Part shown: piece after piece, positions 37,356-45,545 of the stretch
Position numbering within the stretch: position 1 is the stretch's first letter
Layout of the letters: each line of letters starts with the position of its first letter
Assembly: GCF_003231285.1 (NCBI RefSeq)
Contig: NZ_QKNS01000003.1
Span: 248,001 to 312,000 of the forward strand
Reading direction: 5' to 3'
DNA length: 64,000 nucleotides
Origin: Hymenobacter sediminis
GTDB taxonomy: Bacteria; Bacteroidota; Bacteroidia; Cytophagales; Hymenobacteraceae
Translations under genes and position numbers: made by a program
Notes under the pieces: generated by a model
Told to the model about the DNA's origin: nothing
Seen by the model: the letters and a program-made list of their open reading frames with translations, nothing else
Database searches by the model: none

Positions 37356-37730
37356 CTAGTCCTCGGGGTAGGGAATGTACACGAAATTGGTGAACTCCTC
37401 ATCCAGCACGAACAGGCAGCAGTACTCGTCGGCATCTTTATAGGTCTGCTGGAAATCCTCGATTTTATCAATGCCGATAACGCGCTGTTGCACCAGCATC
37501 TCGGCGTAGCTGGCAAAAACGTGCCACTCCAGGTTCAGCTCGTCGGCATTCACCAGCAGGCCGCCCAGCGGCACCTCCTGGCGGGCAAAAATGAAGATGG
37601 GATACTTAGAAATTTCCCGCTTCCGGATCTGGTAAGAAGCTTCCTTGAGCGTATCCGATACGGTAGCAAAATCCTTGGTGATGGTGCCGAGGTATTTGCC
37701 GTTCAGTTCAGGGTCGTTGGTGTAGTCCAT
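37356..37730 (-). CDS. Conserved-looking hypothetical protein
   Basis: 124 residues, soluble, start MDYTNDPELNGKYLGTITKD. Seen: a helical N-terminal third, YPIFIFARQEVPLGG, an LNLEWHVFASYAEML segment and an acidic end (DEYCCLFVLDEEFTNFVYIP). Looks like a small globular protein common in Bacteroidota; no function known to me. 3 bases downstream of the membrane protein gene and 6 bases upstream of the small gene, so three genes form one unit. Confidence 0.7.
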   Translation of the reverse strand: MDYTNDPELNGKYLGTITKDFATVSDTLKEASYQIRKREISKYPIFIFARQEVPLGGLLVNADELNLEWHVFASYAEMLVQQRVIGIDKIEDFQQTYKDADEYCCLFVLDEEFTNFVYIPYPED

Positions 37731-37733
37731 GAA

Positions 37734-38123
37734 TTAGTTGCCTCTTCCAGTTATGCTAAAGGTTCTTTTACGGAACAATAGCACAGTTAAAGTGTAACTG
37801 CTAATGAATCCAATAGAAAATAATAGCGCACTTCGAGGTGAGTCAGAGGTGATATAGGAAATAGGAAAAAAAAAGATTGTCACTGAAATAGCTAGAATTA
37901 CGAACGGTAGGCTGAAGTAGTAAGCGTCCTTCCATTTCGCAATAACAAGATTCTGAGTGATGATTATTATAAAGTAACTTACCATAGTCGTGAGTGCTGA
38001 GATATTAAGCGAAACCATCCCTGGATGGCGGAGAATTCTGTATCTAAAACCAATACTCAACAATAAGCCACATATAAGCCAGCAGAAGAATAACTGAAAT
38101 ATGGTTCTCGCTACATATATCAT
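37734..38123 (-). CDS. Small AT-rich membrane protein
   Basis: 129 residues with four predicted transmembrane helices (FQLFFCWLICGLLLSIGF, STM/VSYFIIIITQNLVI region, YFSLPFVILAISVTIFFFPI and LLFSIGFISSYTLTVLLF). The base composition is clearly more AT-rich than its neighbours, suggesting recent acquisition or weak constraint. It begins 16 bases after the rlmD stop, in the same direction. No family recognised. Confidence 0.6.
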   Translation of the reverse strand: MIYVARTIFQLFFCWLICGLLLSIGFRYRILRHPGMVSLNISALTTMVSYFIIIITQNLVIAKWKDAYYFSLPFVILAISVTIFFFPISYITSDSPRSALLFSIGFISSYTLTVLLFRKRTFSITGRGN

Positions 38124-38139
38124 ATAACAGCGAAATATC

Positions 38140-39573
38140 TTACTTCAGCTCCAGCAGCACCACATTTTCTACGTGATGGGTGTGGGGGAACATGTCCACG
38201 GGCTGCACTTTCACCACTTTGTAGGCGGCGTCGAGCAGCTCCAGGTCGCGGGCTTGGGTGGCGGGGTTGCAGCTCACATACACGATGCGCGGGGCGCGCA
38301 TTTCCAGCAAGCGGGCTACTACATCCTCGTGCATGCCGGCGCGGGGCGGGTCGGTGATGACTACGTCGGGGCGGCCGTGCTTCTCAATGAATTCGGCGTT
38401 GAGCACATCTTTCATGTCGCCGGCGTAGAACTCGGTGTTCGTGGTGCCGTTGATTTCAGAGTTGACGTGGGCGTCGGCCACGGCTTGCTCCACGTACTCC
38501 ACCCCGATTACGTGCTTGGCCTGGCGGGCCACGAAGTTGGCAATGGTGCCGGCCCCGGTATAGAGGTCGTACACCAACTCAGTGCCGGTGAGTTGGGCAA
38601 AGTCGCGGGCTACTTTGTAGAGGTTGTAAGCGCCCTCCGAGTTGGTCTGGTAGAATGACTTGGGTCCCACCCGGAAGCGCAGGCCTTCCATTTCCTCCTC
38701 AATGTAGGGCTTGCCTTTGTAGCACACCACCTCCAGGTCGTGGAAGGTTTCGTTGCCCTTGTCGTTGAGTACGTAGTTGAGCGAGGTAATCTGCGGGAAC
38801 CGCTCGTAGATGTAGTCGAGCAGGGGCTCAATGGCCTGGTGCTGGCGGTAGCACTGCAGAATCACCATCAGCTCGCCGGTGGTGCCGGCCGTACGAATGA
38901 TGAGGTTGCGCAGCAGGCCCGTCTGCTTGATGATGTTACCGAAGCGCAGCATGTTTTCCCGCGCGTAGTCGCGGATGGCCAGGCGAATCTGGTTGCTGGG
39001 GTCGGGCTGCAGCCAGCAGTGGTTTACGTCGATGATTTTATCGAAGCGGGCAGGCGTGTGGAAGCCCAACACGCGCCGGTCATACTGGGTGGTTTCGTCC
39101 TTAATTTGGTCCTCGGTCAGCCAGCCCATAAAGCTGAAGGTGTACTCCAGCTTGTTGCGGTAGTAGGTCTGGGCCGGGGAGCCCATGATGGGTAGTACCG
39201 CCGGAATTTCCACCTTGCCGATGCGCTGTAGGGTATCTTCTACCTGCTGCTGCTTGTATTGTAGTTGGGTGTCGTAGCCGATATGCTGCCATTTGCAGCC
39301 CCCGCACACGCCGAAATGCTCGCAGAAGGGTGTCACGCGCAACTCCGAGTACTTGTGGAAGTGCGTGGGCACGGCCTCCAGGAAGTTCTTTTTGCTGCGG
39401 GTGATGCGCAGGTCCACCACGTCGCCGGGGGCTACCTGGGTTACGAAAATGACAAGGTTATCGTGGCGGACAATGCACTTGCCCTCGGCCACCATGTCCT
39501 GAATCTCAATGTTGCGGAGCGCGTCCGCCGGGATTTTTTTAGCTGCTTTACTCACGCCGGCAAAGGTAATCAC
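38140..39573 (-). CDS. rlmD: 23S rRNA (uracil-C5)-methyltransferase RlmD-type
   Basis: SAM-dependent methylation of 23S rRNA uracil (U1939 in E. coli RlmD). About 471-477 residues. TRAM domain at about 20-75, Fe-S cluster cysteines at CEHFGVCGGCKW near 85, and a C-terminal methyltransferase domain: YDLYTGAGTIANFVA, ITDPPRAGMHEDVV, and YVSCNP with the catalytic Cys. The start is GTG at 39573; a second GTG at 39555 lies 5 bases after a TACCTTTG box (39568-39561, minus), so a leaderless start there is possible. RlmD versus RlmCD cannot be settled by eye. Confidence 0.9.
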   Translation of the reverse strand: MITFAGVSKAAKKIPADALRNIEIQDMVAEGKCIVRHDNLVIFVTQVAPGDVVDLRITRSKKNFLEAVPTHFHKYSELRVTPFCEHFGVCGGCKWQHIGYDTQLQYKQQQVEDTLQRIGKVEIPAVLPIMGSPAQTYYRNKLEYTFSFMGWLTEDQIKDETTQYDRRVLGFHTPARFDKIIDVNHCWLQPDPSNQIRLAIRDYARENMLRFGNIIKQTGLLRNLIIRTAGTTGELMVILQCYRQHQAIEPLLDYIYERFPQITSLNYVLNDKGNETFHDLEVVCYKGKPYIEEEMEGLRFRVGPKSFYQTNSEGAYNLYKVARDFAQLTGTELVYDLYTGAGTIANFVARQAKHVIGVEYVEQAVADAHVNSEINGTTNTEFYAGDMKDVLNAEFIEKHGRPDVVITDPPRAGMHEDVVARLLEMRAPRIVYVSCNPATQARDLELLDAAYKVVKVQPVDMFPHTHHVENVVLLELK

Positions 39574-39646
39574 GGATTCAGACGGATTCAGCGGATTGCC
39601 CGGATTTCGTGGGGTAGACGGGGTGCTGCTTGTTAGGGTAGCGTCG

Positions 39647-39676
39647 TTTGGGCTGCCGGAAATTGCCGTAGTTTTG
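39647..39676 (+). promoter_or_regulatory. Promoter of the SDR gene
   Basis: TTTG at 39647-39650, 18 bases, then TAGTTTTG at 39669-39676, a match to TTTG and TAnnTTTG. The ATG at 39717 follows 40 bases later. Confidence 0.55.
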
Positions 39677-39716
39677 CCGCTCTCCCAATTGGGAGCTCAA
39701 GCTTTGCTTTCCCCTC

Positions 39717-40523
39717 ATGAAGAATAAAGTTGTTCTGATTACGGGCGGTACTTCCGGCATTGGCCGGGCTACTGCCCTGGCATTTGGGCGGGCCGGGGCC
39801 CGCGTAGCCATTACTGGCCGCGACGAAGCGCGCCTGCAGGATACGGCCCGCGAGTTAGCTGGCCTAGGCGTGGAACACCTGGCTATTCGGGCTGATGTGG
39901 GGGTAGAGGCCGACTCGGAGCGGGCCGTGCAGGAAACGGTAGCCGCTTTCGGCCGGCTGGATATCCTGATTAACAACGCCGGTATCAGTATGCGGGCTCT
40001 GTTCCGCGACGCCGAGCTGGACGTAATCCGGCGGCTGATGCAAACCAACTTTTTCGGTACGGTTTATACCACCAAGTTTGCCCTACCCCATATTACGCAG
40101 GCCAAGGGCTCTATTGTAGGTATCAGCAGCATCGCCGGGTATCGGGGGCTGCCCGGCCGTACCGGCTACTCAGCTTCTAAGTTTGCCATGCACGGCTTTC
40201 TGGAGGCCCTGCGTACCGAGCTGCTTCCCCAGGGGGTACACGTACTGTTGGCCTGCCCCGGCTTCACGGCTTCCAACATCCGCAACGTGGCTCTGGCCGC
40301 TGATGGCTCGGCCCAGGGCGAATCGCCGCGCAACGAGCAGCAGATGATGAGCAGCGAAGAGGTAGCCGACCACCTAGTGCAAGCCGTGCAGCAGCGCCGC
40401 CGCGACTTGGTGCTGACTGGTCAGGGCAAGCTGACGGTCTTCCTGAACAAGTGGCTTCCTGGTCTGGCGGATAAGCTGGTGCTAAATCACTTCCGCAAGG
40501 AAGAGCCCGACTTCACGCTTTAG
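39717..40523 (+). CDS. Short-chain dehydrogenase/reductase
   Basis: 268 residues, classical SDR. Cofactor site TGGTSGIGRA at residues 9-18, NNAG at 86-89, and the catalytic Ser at about 138 (VGISSIAG), Tyr151 and Lys155 in TGYSASKFAMHG. The C-terminal VFLNKWLPGLADKLVLNHF extension resembles DHRS7-like or short membrane-associated SDRs. Substrate unknown. Single gene, with promoter and terminator. Confidence 0.92.
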   Translation: MKNKVVLITGGTSGIGRATALAFGRAGARVAITGRDEARLQDTARELAGLGVEHLAIRADVGVEADSERAVQETVAAFGRLDILINNAGISMRALFRDAELDVIRRLMQTNFFGTVYTTKFALPHITQAKGSIVGISSIAGYRGLPGRTGYSASKFAMHGFLEALRTELLPQGVHVLLACPGFTASNIRNVALAADGSAQGESPRNEQQMMSSEEVADHLVQAVQQRRRDLVLTGQGKLTVFLNKWLPGLADKLVLNHFRKEEPDFTL

Positions 40524-40534
40524 TACAGCCCTTT

Positions 40535-40585
40535 AGAATAAACAAAAAGCCCGCGCCATTCCGGTGCGGGCTTTTTGTTTATTCT
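40535..40585. terminator. Bidirectional terminator between the SDR and SH3/TPR genes
   Basis: A 20-bp perfect stem, arms 40535-40554 and 40566-40585, containing AAAAAGCCCGC and GCGGGCTTTTT. The convergent gene ends at 40579, inside the right arm. Confidence 0.92.
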
Positions 40586-41295
40586 ACTAATAGCAAGTCG
40601 GGGCGCCGAATGTAGGCGTCGCGGCCCTGCCAGTGCACCCGGTACCAGATATCTTGTTGCCCTTTTACCTCAAACCGGTCGCCGGCGGTGGCAGTAGTCA
40701 GCCACGCGGAACCGGCGCTGGGCCCCGCCATAAGAGGAGCACGGGTGCGCGCCACCAGTCCTACCCGTCCGGGGCTCAGCAGATTCAAAAACATACCCAC
40801 CGCCAGCAGGTACATGGCATAGGCAGTCCACCAAGCTCGGTCGGCGGTGCGCCGTCGGATTACTAGCAGGGTGCCGCCTACTACTGCCAGCACAAGCAAA
40901 CCCTGTAGCAGCCGGTAGTAGTAGCGCTGCACCGTAATGGCCAGGTTCTGGCGCCACGTATTGGGGTAGCCTGTAAGACGGTGCTCCTGAGCCAGCTCTA
41001 CCATCTTTTGCCAGGTAGCATAGCGGGGCTGCCAGGCTTGGGCTAAACTGAGGTAATACAAGGCCGCGGGATAATGCCCTAATCCTTCCTGCACATAGGC
41101 CATGCGCAGCAACTGCCGGACCGATTGGATTCCTTGTTGCTCGCGTGCACGGCGGTAGAGGGGGTAGGCTTGCTCTACGCGTCCCTTTTCAAACAAAGAA
41201 TCTGCTCGCAGAAGCTGTGGAGTAACTTTTTGGGCCTGAGCGGCTTGGAAAAAAGGCGCCAGAAAAATTAAAAAAAGGAGGACTTTTTTCAGCAA
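40579..41295 (-). CDS. BatE-like TPR and SH3-domain membrane protein
   Basis: 238 residues. Signal peptide (FLAPFFQAAQAQ, to about 22), TPR-like helices at about 25-110 (ADSLFEKGRVEQAYPLYRRA, YVQEGLGHYPAALYYL), two transmembrane helices at about 127-175 (LLQGLLVLAVVGGTLLVI), and a C-terminal SH3-like domain at about 180-238 (VGLVARTRAPLMAGPSAGSA, DIWYRVHWQGRDAYI). The layout is that of BatE of Bacteroides aerotolerance operons, but no batA-D genes are adjacent, so the label is by architecture only. Divergent from tRNA-Lys. Confidence 0.8.
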   Translation of the reverse strand: MLKKVLLFLIFLAPFFQAAQAQKVTPQLLRADSLFEKGRVEQAYPLYRRAREQQGIQSVRQLLRMAYVQEGLGHYPAALYYLSLAQAWQPRYATWQKMVELAQEHRLTGYPNTWRQNLAITVQRYYYRLLQGLLVLAVVGGTLLVIRRRTADRAWWTAYAMYLLAVGMFLNLLSPGRVGLVARTRAPLMAGPSAGSAWLTTATAGDRFEVKGQQDIWYRVHWQGRDAYIRRPDLLLVE

Positions 41296-41300
41296 AACAG

Positions 41301-41331
41301 TTGCACGGTTAAATTTGGGCCTCTACTTTTG
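41301..41331 (+). promoter_or_regulatory. Promoter of the first tRNA-Lys gene
   Basis: TTGCAC at 41301, then TACTTTTG at 41324-41331, TTG to -7 spacing of 20 bases. CTCTACTTTTG is shared with the second tRNA-Lys promoter. Confidence 0.6.
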
Positions 41332-41376
41332 TGCCACAATCAGCGAAAAACGCTCGCCGATTACAAAGAAACGAAT

Positions 41377-41452
41377 GATTCTGTAGCTCAGCTGGTAGAG
41401 CAATACACTTTTAATGTATGGGTCCTGGGTTCGAATCCCAGCGGAATCACCA
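41377..41452 (+). tRNA. tRNA-Lys (anticodon TTT), copy 1
   Basis: 76 bases with an encoded CCA end. Acceptor stem GATTCTG with CGGAATC (one T-G pair), D arm GCTCAGCTGGTAGAGC, anticodon stem ATACA/TGTAT with loop CTTTTAA giving anticodon TTT, T arm CTGGGTTCGAATCCCAG. Identical to the second copy at 51413. Confidence 0.97.
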
Positions 41453-41455
41453 CAG

Positions 41456-41490
41456 AAAGCCCCCGGTTGCACTCGCAGCCGGGGGCTTTT
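41456..41490 (+). terminator. Terminator of tRNA-Lys copy 1
   Basis: AAAGCCCCCGG (41456-41466) pairs with CCGGGGGCTTT (41479-41489), then T. The identical sequence follows copy 2. Confidence 0.9.
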
Positions 41491-41855
41491 GCTTTATTGC
41501 CTTTGCTTAATAAGCGGGCTAAGCTTATTAAATTTTTATTACGTGCTGATATACAAATAAATGTGGTTTTGCGGCTGCTTGAATAACAGGGAGCTGGCTT
41601 TAGGGTTTGACGTGGGGTAGGAGCTCAAGGAATGTAGGGTGGGTTCATAAGCTGGAAACACTGATTTTTATGCCCGTATTTATACTGGGTAGGTGGCGTG
41701 AGTTGTTGATATACAGTGCTTCAGGAAGCAGCAGGTAGTCTGGCTTATGCCGGCTGGTAGGCTAGCTCGGCTTTAACATGAAACGGGTAGCATCGTATGA
41801 GGAGGCAGCAGTCCGGTGGGCTGCAGATTGTTCTTTTCATTCTACCTCAGTTGCT
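41491..41855. other. Intergenic region without a recognised gene
   Basis: About 365 bases between the tRNA terminator and the DUF892 gene. Nothing beyond AT-rich stretches near 41520-41560 is visible. An in-frame upstream codon at 41778 precedes the ferritin-like gene but has no conserved sequence before Met at 41856. Confidence 0.5.
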
Positions 41856-42350
41856 ATGTTTGACAAACTCGAAACGCTCGATGATCTGCTGGAAATGCAG
41901 CTCAAAGATTTGTACAGTGCCGAAAACCAGTTGGTAAAGGCGCTGCCCAAAATGGCTAGCCAGGCCAAGGATGGCCGCTTGCGGCAAGGGTTTGAAACGC
42001 ACCTGCGCGAAACCGAAAAGCAGGTTCAGCGCCTTGAGCAAATAGGCGAAACCCTAAGCATAGACCTTGATGGCCACACTTGCAAAGCCATGGAAGGCCT
42101 AATAGCCGAGGGACAGGAGACGATGTCGGAGCGGGCTACCGATGAGGTAATGGATGCCGCCCTGATTGCGGCTGCTCAACGTATTGAGCACTACGAAATT
42201 TCGGGGTACGGCACAGCGGCGCACTTTGCCGAGCGGTTGGGGCATCAGGAAGTAGCTACCCTGCTACAGCAAACCCTGGCCGAGGAGCAGCACACGGATA
42301 CTAAGCTGAACGACTTGGCTAAGAACTATATCAACGCCAAGGCCGAGTAA
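41856..42350 (+). CDS. DUF892/YciE-YciF-type ferritin-like protein
   Basis: 164 residues from the ATG at 41856 (MFDKLETLDDLLEMQLKDLY); the frame extends to 41778 with unrelated residues. Ferritin-like four-helix bundle with the pattern LKDLYSAENQLVKALPKMA, ETEKQVQRLEQI, AAQRIEHYEISGYG and LAEEQHTDTKLNDLA, with Glu and His at the expected di-metal sites. Family linked to stress in enterobacteria (yciE/yciF); activity unknown. Followed by a hairpin that separates it from the cyanophycinase gene. Confidence 0.9.
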   Translation: MFDKLETLDDLLEMQLKDLYSAENQLVKALPKMASQAKDGRLRQGFETHLRETEKQVQRLEQIGETLSIDLDGHTCKAMEGLIAEGQETMSERATDEVMDAALIAAAQRIEHYEISGYGTAAHFAERLGHQEVATLLQQTLAEEQHTDTKLNDLAKNYINAKAE

Positions 42351-42380
42351 GCCTGCCGTACGCTCTCCTGAACTCCTACG

Positions 42381-42417
42381 CCCTGGAAAACTCCTGCACA
42401 TATGGGGTTTTCCAGGG
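42381..42417 (+). terminator. Hairpin between the DUF892 and cyanophycinase genes
   Basis: CCCTGGAAAAC (42381-42391) pairs with GTTTTCCAGGG (42407-42417), loop of 15, followed by TATTCTTCTCTTT. It contains the alternative start codon at 42402, which therefore is not the real start of the next gene. Confidence 0.7.
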
Positions 42418-42443
42418 TATTCTTCTCTTTCGCCCTTCGTTTC

Positions 42444-43325
42444 ATGCCAACTAAAAAACGTACCTCTACTACCTCATGCCCCGTTCCGAAAGGCAAACTG
42501 CTGTTGATTGGCGGCCACGAGCACAAAGGTGATGCCCCCGACGAAGATGAGCAGGCGGCCAAAAACGTCAACTTCGCTCCCGAAACGATTCTGCGCCGCC
42601 TGGCCACCGAAATTGGCAACCGCGGGCCGCTGGTGGTAATCCCAACTGCTTCAGAGGAGCCCGAAGAAGCTGGCCAGGACTATGTGCGCGCGTTCAAGCG
42701 CCTAGACGGGCCTCCGGTGGAAGTATTAAACATCAAAACCCGTCAGGAGGCTAGTGATGAAGATCGGCTGCGCATCCTGGACGAAGCGGGCGGAGTGCTG
42801 TTTACTGGCGGCGACCAGCTGCGCCTAACGGCCTTGCTGGGCGGTACCTACCTGCAACACCGCCTGCAAGAGCGCCACACCTACGACGAGTTTATCATTG
42901 CGGGTACCAGCGCCGGTGCCACGGCCATGAGTACGCCCATGATTTACCAGGGCCGCAACGATGCCGGGATGCTTAAGGGCGAAATCCATATTACGACCGG
43001 CTTGGAGTTTTTGCACGATGTAGCCGTGGACACGCACTTTGTAGCGCGAGGCCGCATCATCCGGATGGCGCAGATTTTGGCTACCAACCCGGCCTGCGTG
43101 GGTATGGGGCTGGAAGAAGATACAGCTGTGCTCGTGACCGATGGTCGGGAACTGGAGGTGTTGGGCAGCGGCCTGGTAGTAATTCTCGACGCACGCTCGT
43201 GCAGCACCACCAACATTCATGAAATAGCGCCAAATACTCCCTTCACTTTGCGCGGCATGGAAATTCACCTCCTGGCCGCCGGCGAACAGTACACATTGCC
43301 TATTCAGCCCCGGCTTTACGCTTAG
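42444..43325 (+). CDS. Cyanophycinase
   Basis: Serine peptidase (S51 family) that cleaves cyanophycin (multi-L-arginyl-poly-Asp) to Asp-Arg dipeptides. 293 residues from the ATG at 42444 (MPTKKRTSTT); the longer frame to 42402 starts inside a hairpin. Diagnostic: GKLLLIGGHEHKGD, VLFTGGDQLRLTALLGG, and nucleophile Ser156 in IIAGTSAGATAMS; VDTHFVARGR follows. No cyanophycin synthetase (cphA) is in the window. Its 3' end overlaps the convergent response regulator by 26 bases, an unusually tight convergence. Confidence 0.92.
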   Translation: MPTKKRTSTTSCPVPKGKLLLIGGHEHKGDAPDEDEQAAKNVNFAPETILRRLATEIGNRGPLVVIPTASEEPEEAGQDYVRAFKRLDGPPVEVLNIKTRQEASDEDRLRILDEAGGVLFTGGDQLRLTALLGGTYLQHRLQERHTYDEFIIAGTSAGATAMSTPMIYQGRNDAGMLKGEIHITTGLEFLHDVAVDTHFVARGRIIRMAQILATNPACVGMGLEEDTAVLVTDGRELEVLGSGLVVILDARSCSTTNIHEIAPNTPFTLRGMEIHLLAAGEQYTLPIQPRLYA

Positions 43326-43992
43326 GCAGGGGGTAGGGAAAAGCTAAGAGCGGCCCATTTTCCATGGCGTATTTAATGAGAGCAGCGGTGTTTTTAACCT
43401 GCGTTTTCTCGATGATGTTCTGGCGGTGGGTTTCAATGGTGCGCTTGCTGGTGAACAGCTTATCGGCTATTTCATTGGTCGTAAGGCCTTCTGCAATCAG
43501 TTGTAGTACTTCCCGCTCCCGGTTCGATAAGTCGCTGGGCTTTTTCGTCTGATCCTCCGATCCTGATCCGGTTTGGCTCAGGACTTTGCGCAGCATCATT
43601 ATCCCTATCTCGCTGCATAGGTAAGGTCGGCCAGACGCCACACTTTGAATAGCCAGTATAATTTCGGCCTTGTCTACGTTTTTGAGCACGAAGCCAGCAG
43701 CGCCGGCATCAAGCAGTTGTCCAATGTGGCGCTCGTGGCTAAGCATAGACAGGATAAGAATCTGCACCTCCGGATATTCTTCGCGCAGGCGAAACGTTGT
43801 AGCCAGCCCATCAAGAACAGGCATATTAATATCCAGCAGTACCACGTCGGCGGGGGTGGTAGGCAGCTGGTCGAGCAGTTCTTGGCCGTTGCTGGCTTCG
43901 CCTACTATAGTCAGGCTGGGCTCCGACGATAACGCCGCGCGCAGGCCTTCCCGCAAAATGGTGTGGTCGTCTACCAGAAATATCCGAATCAT
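43300..43992 (-). CDS. NarL/FixJ-type response regulator
   Basis: 230 residues from the ATG at 43992 (MIRIFLVDDHTILREGLRAA). Receiver domain at 1-120 with phosphoacceptor Asp54 in VVLLDINMP, Lys at LKNVDK. LuxR-type helix-turn-helix at about 165-225 (LSNREREVLQLIAEGLTTNE, KLFTSKRTIETHRQNI). No partner histidine kinase is in the window. Overlaps the cyanophycinase end by 26 bases. Confidence 0.93.
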   Translation of the reverse strand: MIRIFLVDDHTILREGLRAALSSEPSLTIVGEASNGQELLDQLPTTPADVVLLDINMPVLDGLATTFRLREEYPEVQILILSMLSHERHIGQLLDAGAAGFVLKNVDKAEIILAIQSVASGRPYLCSEIGIMMLRKVLSQTGSGSEDQTKKPSDLSNREREVLQLIAEGLTTNEIADKLFTSKRTIETHRQNIIEKTQVKNTAALIKYAMENGPLLAFPYPLPKRKAGAE

Positions 43993-44438
43993 GTCAGAGC
44001 AGCGTAAGAAAGCCGAAGAAATAGGTGGCTGATGAAAGCCAGAAAGGTATTGACCCTCGCCGCTAAAAAGCAGCAGAGAGCCTTGCAAAAGGTGGAATTA
44101 GGCCAACTTATATACGAGATGCAGGCTGGTATCAGCCGGGGCGCATAGCTATTCTTTTATACGATTATTAGCCGTGCGAAGTAGTTGTGGGACGTGCATA
44201 TTTATGTGATAATCAGAGTTGTTGGGTGGTGGGGTAACCCTGTGCCGATAGTAGTTCGTAGTACCCCTATCCGTGTTTATCCCAATAAAAAACCGTATTA
44301 ATTCATTCACTGGTTTTTCAATTGTCTGGAAAGTTTGTCCGTATAGCCAAGAGCTCTGTAGCGGCAGCCCGCCGTTCTTCGGAGCTTGGCGTATAAGGGC
44401 GCACAGACCGCGTTTCCTTTCACCCCTGATTTTCTTTT
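43993..44438. other. Intergenic region without a recognised gene
   Basis: About 446 bases between divergent genes. No TAnnTTTG match was noticed, and the only short ORF crossing it at 44273 overlaps the next gene in another frame. Confidence 0.5.
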
Positions 44439-44798
44439 ATGAGCAAATTACGCACGTTTTGGCTAGCTGCTTTTCTGGTAACCGGAAGCCTGACCCTAGG
44501 CGCCTGTAACGGCGACAAAGGCCGCGACGCTAATACTGAAAACAGCCCCGAAGTAAGCGGCGATATGGACAGCAACGGTAGCGCCGACATTAACGGCTAC
44601 CCCGATGCCACCTCCGATTCGATTACGGCCGGCATGCAAGGTAGCGAGAATACAGCCCACTCCTTGCCTGATGAAACCAAAGGTGCCGGCTCACCGGAAA
44701 CCACCCAGCCTGTAGGAGGCACCACTAGCAGCGGCGGCAATGCCGGCACCAGTTCTGGCTCCGGCAACAGCACCGGCTCTACCACTGGTGGCCAGTAA
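44439..44798 (+). CDS. Small Gly/Ser/Thr/Asn-rich lipoprotein
   Basis: 119 residues; classical lipobox LGAC (Cys23) after TFWLAAFLVTGSLT. The rest is low complexity, with an acidic centre (NTENSPEVSGDMDSNGSADI) and a Gly/Ser/Thr tail (TTSSGGNAGTSSGSGNSTGS). Likely an extended surface lipoprotein. It lies 60 bases before a second Gly/Ser/Thr-rich exported protein, so the two probably act together. No known family. Confidence 0.75.
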   Translation: MSKLRTFWLAAFLVTGSLTLGACNGDKGRDANTENSPEVSGDMDSNGSADINGYPDATSDSITAGMQGSENTAHSLPDETKGAGSPETTQPVGGTTSSGGNAGTSSGSGNSTGSTTGGQ

Positions 44799-44858
44799 GG
44801 CTGCCTTCTCTTTATTGATTTCAACTTTCTTTCCCCAACCAACCACTCTTTCTGCGCT

Positions 44859-45362
44859 ATGAAAAAAGTATCAGTTTTCCTCGGATCAGCATTCCTCACG
44901 GCCTTTGTAGCTATGGCCGGCATTGAAGTATCATCGGCTGCTTCGGCACCAGGCCAAGGCACCACCACCGGCGGTACCGGCGGCGGTAGCACCAGCGGTA
45001 CTACCACCAGCGGCGGCACCACCTCAGGCTCGATGACCTCAGGCACCACCAGCGGCACCACTTCCGGCACTATGACCTCGGGTACTACCAGCGGTACGAC
45101 CACCAGCGGCACCATGGGCAGCACCAGCGGCACTACTTCGGGTACTACCTCGGGTTCCACTACCTATAGCACCAGCGGTAGCACTTCCGGCTCCGGCACC
45201 ATGACGTCGGGCTCCACTACCTCGGCTTCGGGTCGTTCTACTACCTCGGGCCGTACTGGCAGCAAGAAGAAATCTTCTTCTACCCGCACTACTTCCGGCT
45301 CAGGCCGTACCACCAGCGGCGGTACTACCTCGGGCACTACCAGCGGTAGCTCTACCTACTAA
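44859..45362 (+). CDS. Secreted Ser/Thr/Gly-repeat protein
   Basis: 167 residues. Sec signal to about residue 28 (AGIEVSSAASA). Residues 33-135 are nearly all Gly, Ser and Thr in repeated SGTTSGTT, SGTMTSG and SGSTT units. A basic block SGRTGSKKKSSSTRT follows at about 130-145, then the repeat resumes to a terminal Tyr. The DNA repeats vary at third positions, so the peptide repeat is probably maintained by selection rather than a recent tandem expansion. Composition resembles linkers or glycosylation substrates of Bacteroidota surface proteins. Function unknown; next to the small lipoprotein. Confidence 0.7.
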   Translation: MKKVSVFLGSAFLTAFVAMAGIEVSSAASAPGQGTTTGGTGGGSTSGTTTSGGTTSGSMTSGTTSGTTSGTMTSGTTSGTTTSGTMGSTSGTTSGTTSGSTTYSTSGSTSGSGTMTSGSTTSASGRSTTSGRTGSKKKSSSTRTTSGSGRTTSGGTTSGTTSGSSTY

Positions 45363-45384
45363 GCTCTCTGAGCAGTAGCCATTT

Positions 45385-45458
45385 CCGAGCCTGATAAGAG
45401 GCCTGACGCCACTGGCCACGCGCTGGCAGTAGCAGTTCAGGTTTCTTATCAGGCTCGG
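45385..45458. repeat. 15-bp perfect inverted repeat
   Basis: CCGAGCCTGATAAGA (45385-45399) pairs with TCTTATCAGGCTCGG (45444-45458) across a 44-base loop. No T-tract, so it may be a 3' stabilising structure after the Ser/Thr/Gly gene or a binding site. Confidence 0.65.
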
Positions 45459-45545
45459 TATGGTATAGGCGGGTAGCTGACGTACTGCTGCGCTTGTGCC
45501 ATACTCTCTTGTACCACTCTTTTCCCCCTACTGTCCGGATACGGC

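Noticed and set aside
44597..45160. Val/Pro-rich minus-strand ORF
   Set aside because: It is the complement of the Ser/Thr/Gly repeat and has no independent features.
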